DNA of 19,845 bases. Origin: UBA4416 sp044340865. GTDB lineage: Bacteria > Bacteroidota > Bacteroidia > B-17B0 > Aurantibacillaceae. Below the pieces are notes generated by a model. The model saw only the letters and a list, made by a program, of their open reading frames with translations, did not search any database and was not told the origin of the DNA. Shown here in pieces: positions 1-5,932 of this stretch. A program made the position numbers and the translations under genes. The stretch's first letter is position 1. Each line of letters begins with the position of its first letter. Location of the stretch: NCBI GenBank assembly GCA_044340865.1, contig JBIISW010000032.1, positions 1 to 19,845 on the forward strand. The letters run 5' to 3'.

Positions 1-815
1 AAACTACCATGAGAATCATATGTGGCGGTCATTCCAAAATTATCTGCGGTACTTCCACTTGATGCGGCGAAGACTAATAATGGATCAATTATTAAATCTA
101 TGTCATGATTATATTCTTTTAAAAGCTTGAATGAAACGGTATTATTTTCTAAAATAAATTTAGAAGGTATTTCAATGGTATCTTCTTGAATGATTTGGTA
201 AATAAATGGTTTTTCTTCGATGGATTCGGTGAGGGAAGTGTAAATGTGAAGAGCGCCATTTTTCAATTTAATTTTATCGACACCGATATAATTAATTTGA
301 ATATCATTTGGATTGCCATGTGGTTTTACTATAAAATTATATTTTAAGGATTGATTGCCACCTTGATATATCGCATCTATATGATTATATAAATTGTTTA
401 GTTTGATTTCCGAATAATGGTGAACTTGACTGGCCCAATTTGTTTGATTTTTTCCTATGAAAAAATTTTCATAATCTGGAAACATATCACTGCTTGTTAT
501 TTTTGTATCGGTGTTCGAACCAATAAAATTTACTTGATAAGCATGAAATTTAAATTGTTGTTTACTGGTTTTTCCTAAATGTTTGGACGCGTAGTAATCT
601 TTATCATATTGATGAAAAGTTAGTTTCCCATTTCGTTCGATAAACATGGCTCCACCATCTAATTGTGCTCTAAAAGCAATATGACTTTCCCACTGATTTT
701 TATTTTCAGTAAAGCGAACTATTGAACTTGTATTATTTTTAGGTTTTTTAATAGTTTGTGATTTTCCAATGCTAATGGAAAATATAATCAATACTATTAA
801 GTAAATTTTACTCAT
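1..815 (-). CDS. Large secreted protein with DUF7948-like N-terminal domain, partial (N-terminal 271 codons)
   Basis: The reading frame opens with ATG at 815 and stays open to the window edge, so only the N-terminal part is visible. The protein begins with a short signal peptide (MSKIYLIVLIIFSISIGKSQ), so it is exported across the inner membrane. After it comes FTENKNQWESHIAFRAQLDG with GGAMFIERNGKLTFHQYD, the opening typical of the DUF7948 domain that heads many very large Bacteroidota surface proteins. Near the visible end, DPLLVFAASSGSTADNFGMT resembles the start of the SBBP-type beta-propeller repeats that usually follow it. Family knowledge: such proteins mostly end in PKD domains and a T9SS C-terminal sorting signal, but that part lies outside the window. 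Its start is 16 bp past the terminator of the upstream 66-residue gene, so it is probably transcribed on its own. Function unknown. Confidence 0.8.
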   Translation of the reverse strand, partial: MSKIYLIVLIIFSISIGKSQTIKKPKNNTSSIVRFTENKNQWESHIAFRAQLDGGAMFIERNGKLTFHQYDKDYYASKHLGKTSKQQFKFHAYQVNFIGSNTDTKITSSDMFPDYENFFIGKNQTNWASQVHHYSEIKLNNLYNHIDAIYQGGNQSLKYNFIVKPHGNPNDIQINYIGVDKIKLKNGALHIYTSLTESIEEKPFIYQIIQEDTIEIPSKFILENNTVSFKLLKEYNHDIDLIIDPLLVFAASSGSTADNFGMTATYDSHGS

Positions 816-830
816 TGTAGTAAATATAAA

Positions 831-862
831 TAAAAAAAGCCCAGAAATTTAATTTCTGAGCT
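831..862 (-). terminator. Rho-independent terminator behind the 66-residue membrane protein gene
   Basis: On the minus strand the sequence folds into an 11-bp stem, AGCTCAGAAAT paired with ATTTCTGGGCT (one G-U pair), with a 3-nt TAA loop, followed directly by TTTTTTA. The arms are 852-862 and 838-848. It lies 22 bp past the stop codon of the gene at 884-1084 and separates it from the secreted-protein gene starting at 815. Confidence 0.85.
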
Positions 863-883
863 TAATTTTAATCTGCTTTTCTA

Positions 884-1084
884 TTATCTTAAAGTGCCGT
901 TTTTATCAGCTTCTTTTGTTTGTTTCATAATTTGAACAGTCCAATATGCTAATAAAGCACCAATAATAACCCATAAAATAATACTAGGGATAAATCCTAA
1001 AACTTTCATTCCTCTAAATACTGTTTGAGAAAAATCACCAATTGCATAAAAAACATCAGTCATTGTTACCATTAAAGCGCTCAT
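884..1084 (-). CDS. Small membrane protein, possibly DUF6341-like
   Basis: A 66-residue protein with one strong hydrophobic segment at about residues 29-52 (VLGFIPSIILWVIIGALLAYW), followed by a short charged tail (KQTKEADKNGTLR), so it is probably a single-pass inner-membrane protein. Met8 (MTDVFYAIGDFSQ) is an equally plausible start, since the first seven residues look unlike the rest. It is divergent from the DUF6427-like gene at 1158. In flavobacteria I recall small DUF6341 proteins of the same build (short amphipathic head, one TM, polar tail) sitting next to DUF6427, so I infer a distant relative, but the similarity is of layout rather than of clear motifs. A perfect -7 promoter element upstream and a strong terminator downstream suggest a monocistronic, truly expressed gene. 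Function unknown. Confidence 0.75.
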   Translation of the reverse strand: MSALMVTMTDVFYAIGDFSQTVFRGMKVLGFIPSIILWVIIGALLAYWTVQIMKQTKEADKNGTLR

Positions 1085-1113
1085 AATAAAATCTATTTTG
1101 TAAGTTTACACCA

Positions 1114-1121
1114 CAAAAGTA
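1114..1121 (-). promoter_or_regulatory. Bacteroidota-type -7 promoter element for the 66-residue gene
   Basis: On the minus strand this reads TACTTTTG, an exact match to the Bacteroidota -7 consensus TAnnTTTG, 29 bp ahead of the ATG at 1084. No good TTTG -33 box is found at the usual 19-21 bp, so the call rests on the -7 match and its position. Confidence 0.45.
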
Positions 1122-1157
1122 TAAAAAATCTTCAAAAAATAGCTTTTTATAAAAAAA

Positions 1158-2150
1158 ATGATTGTCGGATTATTAAAACATAGAGTTCAGGTTTCTATTT
1201 TCACCATTTCCATCGTGTATGTTGGCTTAATAGCTTACAGTTTAGTAATTCCTTCTTCATTTTATGATATTTCGGATGTTCCAGAGAATTTACTTTTTGG
1301 GCCTATTTTTGGGAAAATTATACTTAATTCTCTACTCTATAAAATAATTACTTTTGCTTTTATACTCATTGGTGCAGTAACCCTAACGGTTGTTTCAGTT
1401 AATCACGAATTAATTTCAAAGACTAATTTGTTACCCGCATTTTTTTATTGTGTATTCTCGTTTTCTGCTGTCACAAGTGTTGCCTTGTTGCCTATACTCA
1501 TTTCTAATGCATTTGTGATACTTGGCCTAAACTCCTTGTATAATTCGTATCGAAGAGAAAGCGCATTATTTGAATGCTTTAACGCAGGTATATGTATCTC
1601 TTTAGCCAGTTGCTTTTACACATATTATTTTTTAATAATTCCCATTGGAATAATAGCTATCATGATATTAAAATCATTTAATTGGCGTGAGTGGATGTGT
1701 TTTATATTCGGAACTATCATGCCTATGTACATTTATAGCAGCGTCAGTTATGTAAAGGGCCTATATTATTCAAAACCTTTTGATTTATTTATTTCTATTT
1801 TTCACAATTCACATCTTCCATTATTTTCGGAGTATTATTTACTATTTATTGGAGTTACTTTATTTATGCTTGTATTAGCTTTATTTCATTATATCTCTAA
1901 GGGTTTTGGTAATCGAGTAAAAATACAAAAGGCTAAATTTATTTTAATTTGGTTGAGTGTTTTTTGTTTGATCATTTCATTTATAAGTTCTGTGCCAAAT
2001 TTCTGGCTTTTGCCTTGCATCGTTCCATTTAGTATTATGATTGGAGATTATTTGGGAGAGGTAAAACGATTAAAAATTGCTAATACATTGCTTACACTTT
2101 TTATGGGTGGATTTTTAATCATTTGGATGTATCATTTGAGTTTAATTTAG
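1158..2150 (+). CDS. DUF6427-like polytopic membrane protein
   Basis: A 330-residue, very hydrophobic protein with roughly eight to ten predicted membrane segments spread over its whole length and only short loops, so it sits in the inner membrane. Family-like landmarks are NLLPAFFYCVFSF (about 92-104), ISNAFVILGLNSLYNSYRRE at about 115-134, and FNWREWMCFIFGTIMPMYIY at about 174-193, the pattern I associate with the DUF6427 family of Bacteroidota. No catalytic motif is visible and no function is known for the family. The ATG at 1158 is preceded by an A/T-rich stretch without a Shine-Dalgarno sequence. It is divergent from the small membrane protein at 884-1084, and purQ follows 83 bp after its stop. 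Confidence 0.7.
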   Translation: MIVGLLKHRVQVSIFTISIVYVGLIAYSLVIPSSFYDISDVPENLLFGPIFGKIILNSLLYKIITFAFILIGAVTLTVVSVNHELISKTNLLPAFFYCVFSFSAVTSVALLPILISNAFVILGLNSLYNSYRRESALFECFNAGICISLASCFYTYYFLIIPIGIIAIMILKSFNWREWMCFIFGTIMPMYIYSSVSYVKGLYYSKPFDLFISIFHNSHLPLFSEYYLLFIGVTLFMLVLALFHYISKGFGNRVKIQKAKFILIWLSVFCLIISFISSVPNFWLLPCIVPFSIMIGDYLGEVKRLKIANTLLTLFMGGFLIIWMYHLSLI

Positions 2151-2203
2151 CTCTTTTTTAATATTTTGTTTAAAAATTAGATGCTCTAGTTTACAGAATT
2201 ACT

Positions 2204-2211
2204 TACTTTTA
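2204..2211 (+). promoter_or_regulatory. Possible -7 promoter element for purQ
   Basis: TACTTTTA matches the Bacteroidota -7 consensus TAnnTTTG at all but the last base and lies 22 bp before the purQ ATG. A matching -33 box is not evident, so purQ could also be read through from the membrane-protein gene upstream. Confidence 0.3.
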
Positions 2212-2233
2212 TGAAAAATTAAAATTACCTATT

Positions 2234-2929
2234 ATGAAATTTGGAGTTGTTGTGTTTCCTGGGTCAAATTGTGATGAGGATATGGTTTATGTGTTAAGAG
2301 ACATCTTAAAACAAGAAACAGTGAAGCTTTGGCACAAGCAAACAAGCTTAGAAGGATGTACGCACATTGTATTGCCTGGCGGGTTTTCTTATGGCGATTA
2401 TTTAAGAAGTGGCGCCATTGCTAGGTTTTCTCCCATCATGAACGAAGTGGTTAAGCATGCTGAAGCGGGAGGTTTTGTTTTTGGGGTTTGTAATGGTTTT
2501 CAAATATTATGTGAAAGTGGATTATTGCCTGGAGCATTGTTGCATAATAATTCTCGAAAGTTTATTTGTAAAAACGTATATATAAAAGCAGAAAACACAA
2601 ATTCAGTTTTAACTAATTCTGTTCCGACTCATGCTCTTAAAATTCCTATCGCACATGGAGAAGGAAAATATTTTGCCGATGAAGTAACCTTGCAAAAAAT
2701 GAATGCTAACGGGCAAATTATTTTTAGATATTGTAATGAAAACGGGGAGATAACTCCAGAAAGCAATCCAAATGGTGCAACTGAGAACATTGCAGGTGTA
2801 TGTAATAGTGGAAAAAATGTATTTGGTATGATGCCTCATCCTGAAAGAGCGGCAGATGAATTATTGGCTAATACAGATGGAAGAGCGATCTTTGAAAGTG
2901 TATTAAATGCTGTATTAACTATCGCATAA
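2234..2929 (+). CDS. purQ: Phosphoribosylformylglycinamidine synthase, glutaminase subunit PurQ
   Basis: A complete 231-residue class I glutamine amidotransferase. It releases ammonia from glutamine and passes it to PurL for conversion of FGAR to FGAM, the fourth step of purine synthesis, in the cytosol. The catalytic triad is intact: nucleophile Cys86 in GVCNGFQIL, and His202/Glu204 in PHPERA. The PurQ-specific stretch GGFSYGDYLRSGAIAR (49-64) and IAHGEGKY (139-146) separate it from other amidotransferases such as PabA or GuaA. Length matches the free-standing subunit of the PurL-PurQ-PurS type enzyme, so this organism should have a small PurL plus PurS rather than the long fused PurL. Neither purL nor purS is in the window. 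The 3' end faces the IPExxxVDY gene across 19 bp. Confidence 0.97.
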   Translation: MKFGVVVFPGSNCDEDMVYVLRDILKQETVKLWHKQTSLEGCTHIVLPGGFSYGDYLRSGAIARFSPIMNEVVKHAEAGGFVFGVCNGFQILCESGLLPGALLHNNSRKFICKNVYIKAENTNSVLTNSVPTHALKIPIAHGEGKYFADEVTLQKMNANGQIIFRYCNENGEITPESNPNGATENIAGVCNSGKNVFGMMPHPERAADELLANTDGRAIFESVLNAVLTIA

Positions 2930-2948
2930 TTACTTTCAAACGTTTCTT

Positions 2949-3461
2949 TTAAAAGATTAAATTCATTCTTGATTTTAATCCCTTTAAATCTTCTAGGTAT
3001 ATCTCTGTTACGTTGATGAATTTATTTTTGATTGTTTCAAAAATGTCATAACTATGTTTGTGACGATTATCCCCTTTTAGAATAAGAAAATAATCAGTTT
3101 GTTCTAACTCTGGAATCAGTTGAGTTGTGCGCTGAACATCCCCAAAAAATAAATCTAAAGATTCGCTCAATTTCTTCGATTCTTTTGGTTGAAATGATGT
3201 TTGATTAGCAACGATATAAAAGTCAATATTGAGCTCTTCGTGTAAAAAAGAATAGAGGGGAAAATAAAATTGTTCGCCTTCTTCATGCGTAAAGTCAAGT
3301 AATTGACTGATTTGAAAATCAATATTTAAACAATAATTGAGCTTACTTATTATTTGATAGGCGCTCTCTGTGGATGTAATAGAAAATATAGTAAAATCGA
3401 AATATTCGTCATCAATAATGTCTAGACTATGGTTTTTTATTTTCATTTTATTACTTCCCAT
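2949..3461 (-). CDS. IPExxxVDY family protein
   Basis: A 170-residue soluble protein with no signal peptide or membrane segment. Residues 116-124 read IPELEQTDY, close to the IPExxxVDY signature that names this Bacteroidota-restricted family (here Thr replaces Val), followed by the usual hydrophobic FLILKG strand. Met6 (MKIKNHSLDII) is a likely alternative start, since the family normally begins close to a Lys-rich, short beta-strand-like head. It is the last gene of the nine-gene minus-strand block, 31 bp after pabB. The family has no assigned function as far as I know. In other Bacteroidota I recall it beside pyruvate kinase or ribonuclease III genes, so the location behind pabB may be lineage-specific. 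Confidence 0.85.
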   Translation of the reverse strand: MGSNKMKIKNHSLDIIDDEYFDFTIFSITSTESAYQIISKLNYCLNIDFQISQLLDFTHEEGEQFYFPLYSFLHEELNIDFYIVANQTSFQPKESKKLSESLDLFFGDVQRTTQLIPELEQTDYFLILKGDNRHKHSYDIFETIKNKFINVTEIYLEDLKGLKSRMNLIF

Positions 3462-3492
3462 AAATTTAATGAATAAATAGTTAGATAAAACA

Positions 3493-4590
3493 TTATTGAG
3501 TTAATACTTGAATCATGGCTTTTGCTTTTAATAAACATTCCTCATATTCTTCTTCCGCATCGCAAAGGTTGGTTATTGCGCTGCCCACACTAAAGCTGAG
3601 ATAGTTTTTTTCTTCATCATAAAAGATACTTCGTATCAAAACACTTAAATCAAAGTCACCATTATCATCAATGCATCCAATTGCACCAGAATAAGGGCCG
3701 CGATTATATATTTCAAATTCATCAATTAATTGCATGGCCCTAATTTTAGGAGCTCCCGTCATGCTTGCCATTGGAAATGTACTGTCAATAATGTCTTTAA
3801 AAGTAATTACTTCTTTTAATTGACAACTCACGGTACTTACCATTTGATGCACTTGTTTAAATGTTTCTACGTCAAATAATTTTGGAACGTCAACACTCCC
3901 TTTTTGTGCAATTTTAGATAAATCATTTCTGCAAACGTCTACAATCATTACGTTTTCAGTTTTTTCTTTCAAACTGTTTTGTAAATTATTTTTTAGTAAT
4001 TCATCCTCATGCTCTGTTGACCCTCTTTTAGCAGTTCCTTTTATGGGCTTAGTAATGAGTGTATTTCCTTTTTTTGAAATAAATAATTCTGGGCTAGATG
4101 AAATAATGTATGTGTGTTCAATTTTTGAAAGGCATGCAAATGGAGCTTTGCTAATGTCGTTTAGTTTTTGAAATAGTTCAAATGGATTTATTTTCACATC
4201 TGTAGCTTCAAAGGTAATGCAGTAATTTATTTCGTAAATATCTCCCTTACGAATATGGTCTTTAAGCTGATTGACTTTTTTTAGATATGTTTCTTTTGAA
4301 ACAGTATGTTTTAAGTTTATTGTATTTATTAATGGTTCAAAAACAATATCAGAAATGGTCGTTTTTTTTTCAACTTTTGCAAGTAAGATATCAGGAAATT
4401 TTAGCGGATTGTTTGATTTATTTTCAAAGGGTTCAATTTCATTCTTATAATCGTAGTTGATGAAAACAATATGATTCTTCACATCATCTATGATGGTGCT
4501 TTTAGTATTTGAATAACACGCATCAAAACAATTTAATTTTAATGATGGTTTAACAAAGGCATATTTATAGTTTTCAAAGTCTGTATTCAC
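3493..4590 (-). CDS. pabB: Aminodeoxychorismate synthase component I (PabB-like chorismate-binding enzyme)
   Basis: A 365-residue member of the anthranilate synthase component I / PabB / isochorismate synthase family. It should convert chorismate plus ammonia to 4-amino-4-deoxychorismate, the precursor of p-aminobenzoate and folate. The key discriminator is PIKGT at 182-186: Lys184 is the residue typical of PabB, where anthranilate synthase has PLAGT. Other chorismate-binding motifs are MIVDVCRNDLS (215-225), HQMVSTVSCQL (248-258), MTGAPKIRAM (277-286), RGPYSGAIG (297-305) and VGSAITNLCDAEEEYEE (335-351). It is about 90 residues shorter at the N-terminus than E. coli PabB, as in many Bacteroidota, so the tryptophan-binding-like N-terminal region is reduced. 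No glutaminase partner (pabA/trpG) is nearby. It lies 12 bp behind the KdsC-like gene. Confidence 0.88.
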   Translation of the reverse strand: MNTDFENYKYAFVKPSLKLNCFDACYSNTKSTIIDDVKNHIVFINYDYKNEIEPFENKSNNPLKFPDILLAKVEKKTTISDIVFEPLINTINLKHTVSKETYLKKVNQLKDHIRKGDIYEINYCITFEATDVKINPFELFQKLNDISKAPFACLSKIEHTYIISSSPELFISKKGNTLITKPIKGTAKRGSTEHEDELLKNNLQNSLKEKTENVMIVDVCRNDLSKIAQKGSVDVPKLFDVETFKQVHQMVSTVSCQLKEVITFKDIIDSTFPMASMTGAPKIRAMQLIDEFEIYNRGPYSGAIGCIDDNGDFDLSVLIRSIFYDEEKNYLSFSVGSAITNLCDAEEEYEECLLKAKAMIQVLTQ

Positions 4591-4602
4591 TGTTTAATTT
4601 TT

Positions 4603-5115
4603 TTACCAACCACTTATTTCCCATGTGTTTTGAGATCGCATCACTTGCTCAATGATATCTCTTACACAAGCGTCCCCACCATTTCTATTTGAAATATAAA
4701 TGGAGATTTCTTTAATTTCATGAGCTGAATTATTTGGACAAGCTGCAATTCCAACACGTTTCATAACATCATAATCTGGTAAATCATCACCCATGTAAAC
4801 AATTTCATCTTCCTTTAAATCGTGCTCTAGTAAATAATTTTCATAGCATGCTATTTTGTTATGCTGACTCAAAAAAACATCTTTAATTCCTAATTCTTGT
4901 AAATTGCTTTTTATTGCTGGACTATTTCCTCCAGTTATAATTGCAATGCGATACCCTTTTTTTACCGCTAACTGAATGGCATAACCATCTTTTGAATTTA
5001 AGTTCCTTACAACTTCACCATTAGGCATTATCTGTACTGTGCCATTTGTTAAAACTCCATCTACATCAAATAGAAATGTTTTTATTTTCGGTAATCTCTC
5101 TTTAAAGTTTAACAT
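4603..5115 (-). CDS. kdsC: KdsC-like 3-deoxy-D-manno-octulosonate 8-phosphate phosphatase (HAD family)
   Basis: A 170-residue HAD phosphatase without a cap domain, the size and build of KdsC, which removes phosphate from Kdo-8-phosphate in lipopolysaccharide core synthesis in the cytosol. Motif I is FDVDGVLTNG with Asp17 as nucleophile and Asp19 as acid/base; motif II is ITGGNS (60-65); motif III Lys is probably Lys87 in QHNK; motif IV is MGDDLPDYD (108-116). The family-typical KDGYAIQ (42-48) and the C-terminal ISNRNGGDACVRDIIE segment also fit. KdsC-like proteins are often annotated simply as HAD hydrolases, and some act on other sugar phosphates (for example the phosphatase part of CMP-sugar enzymes), so substrate is inferred. 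Its start overlaps the 3' end of the DUF2520 gene by 14 bp, indicating translational coupling. Confidence 0.87.
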   Translation of the reverse strand: MLNFKERLPKIKTFLFDVDGVLTNGTVQIMPNGEVVRNLNSKDGYAIQLAVKKGYRIAIITGGNSPAIKSNLQELGIKDVFLSQHNKIACYENYLLEHDLKEDEIVYMGDDLPDYDVMKRVGIAACPNNSAHEIKEISIYISNRNGGDACVRDIIEQVMRSQNTWEISGW

Positions 5116-5905
5116 GTTGTTGGGTTTGAATTAATTTTGATGCTACTTTATAAACAGAAGTCAATCTTTTATCTGATTTAAGTAGTGCTAAATGTTTTTG
5201 CATCGTCACTTGATCATTTCTTTTTGCAGGACCCGTTTGTGAATTTAGTGGCCCCATGGTTAGCATTTTTTGAAATGACTGTTGTAATATAGGATGTAGT
5301 AATTTTATTTCTTTTCTCGACAATGCTTTTTCAAATAATTGGTGTGAAACAGCAAATAGGGCATTTGTAAAATTACAACCAAATACAGCGGCTAAATGAA
5401 TAGCTATGCGTGTTTTAGAGTCTACTTTTTTTAACTGAGGTGAGCATAATTTTGAAAACGATTGAAGTTTTTTAAAAGCATTGGTAGTATTGGCTTCTAC
5501 TAATAAAGGGGTTGTTTTCCAATCAATAACGTCAGACTTACTAAATGTTTGCAGGGGATAAAACACCCCAATCTGTTTCGATACTTTGTTAAGCACTTTT
5601 AATTCAATACTTCCAGAAGTATGGACCACTAAATTTTGTAAGTGTAATTTTTTTAATTTTTCAGATACGTCTTTTATCGAATCATCTTTTACGCAGATGA
5701 AATATATATCAGCGTTTGTTAGGATGGCAGTATAATTTGAAACGAATGGACAATTATTTTTTTTCACTAATGATAAAGCTTCTTTCGTTTTACGATGATT
5801 AAAAAGCTGAATTAAATTTAGTTGAGAATGTTGCGAAATAAAGTCAGCTAAGTGAGTTGCTAAATTACCAGTTCCTAAGATGACTATGTTTGTTTTTTTT
5901 AGCAA
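5102..5905 (-). CDS. Rossmann-like NAD(P)-binding protein with DUF2520 domain
   Basis: A 267-residue cytosolic protein of two parts. Residues 6-16 (NIVILGTGNLA) form the first strand and glycine-rich turn of a Rossmann fold; HTSGS (95-99) and FYPLQTFS (115-122) are the conserved segments seen in the family. The C-terminal half (about 140-262) is helical and carries the DUF2520 landmarks: His170 in IAIHLAAVFGCNFTNAL and TGPAKRND (224-231). The fold resembles 6-phosphogluconate/ketopantoate-type dehydrogenases, so it probably reduces or oxidises a small molecule with NAD(P), but the substrate is unknown. It lies 27 bp after ccmF and overlaps kdsC. The pairing of DUF2520 with a KdsC-type phosphatase is one I recall from other Bacteroidota. 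Confidence 0.85.
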   Translation of the reverse strand: MLKKTNIVILGTGNLATHLADFISQHSQLNLIQLFNHRKTKEALSLVKKNNCPFVSNYTAILTNADIYFICVKDDSIKDVSEKLKKLHLQNLVVHTSGSIELKVLNKVSKQIGVFYPLQTFSKSDVIDWKTTPLLVEANTTNAFKKLQSFSKLCSPQLKKVDSKTRIAIHLAAVFGCNFTNALFAVSHQLFEKALSRKEIKLLHPILQQSFQKMLTMGPLNSQTGPAKRNDQVTMQKHLALLKSDKRLTSVYKVASKLIQTQQHVKL

Positions 5906-5932
5906 ATTCAGTTTTTTTGAAAAACAGATGTA

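Noticed and set aside
2930..2960. Bidirectional terminator between purQ and the IPExxxVDY gene
   Set aside because: Only short palindromes (AAACGTTT, CTTTTAAAAG) are present, without a stable GC-containing stem.
3493..4590. Anthranilate synthase component I (TrpE) or isochorismate synthase
   Set aside because: PIKGT with Lys184 is the PabB-type signature; TrpE has PLAGT at this place, and no trp genes are nearby.
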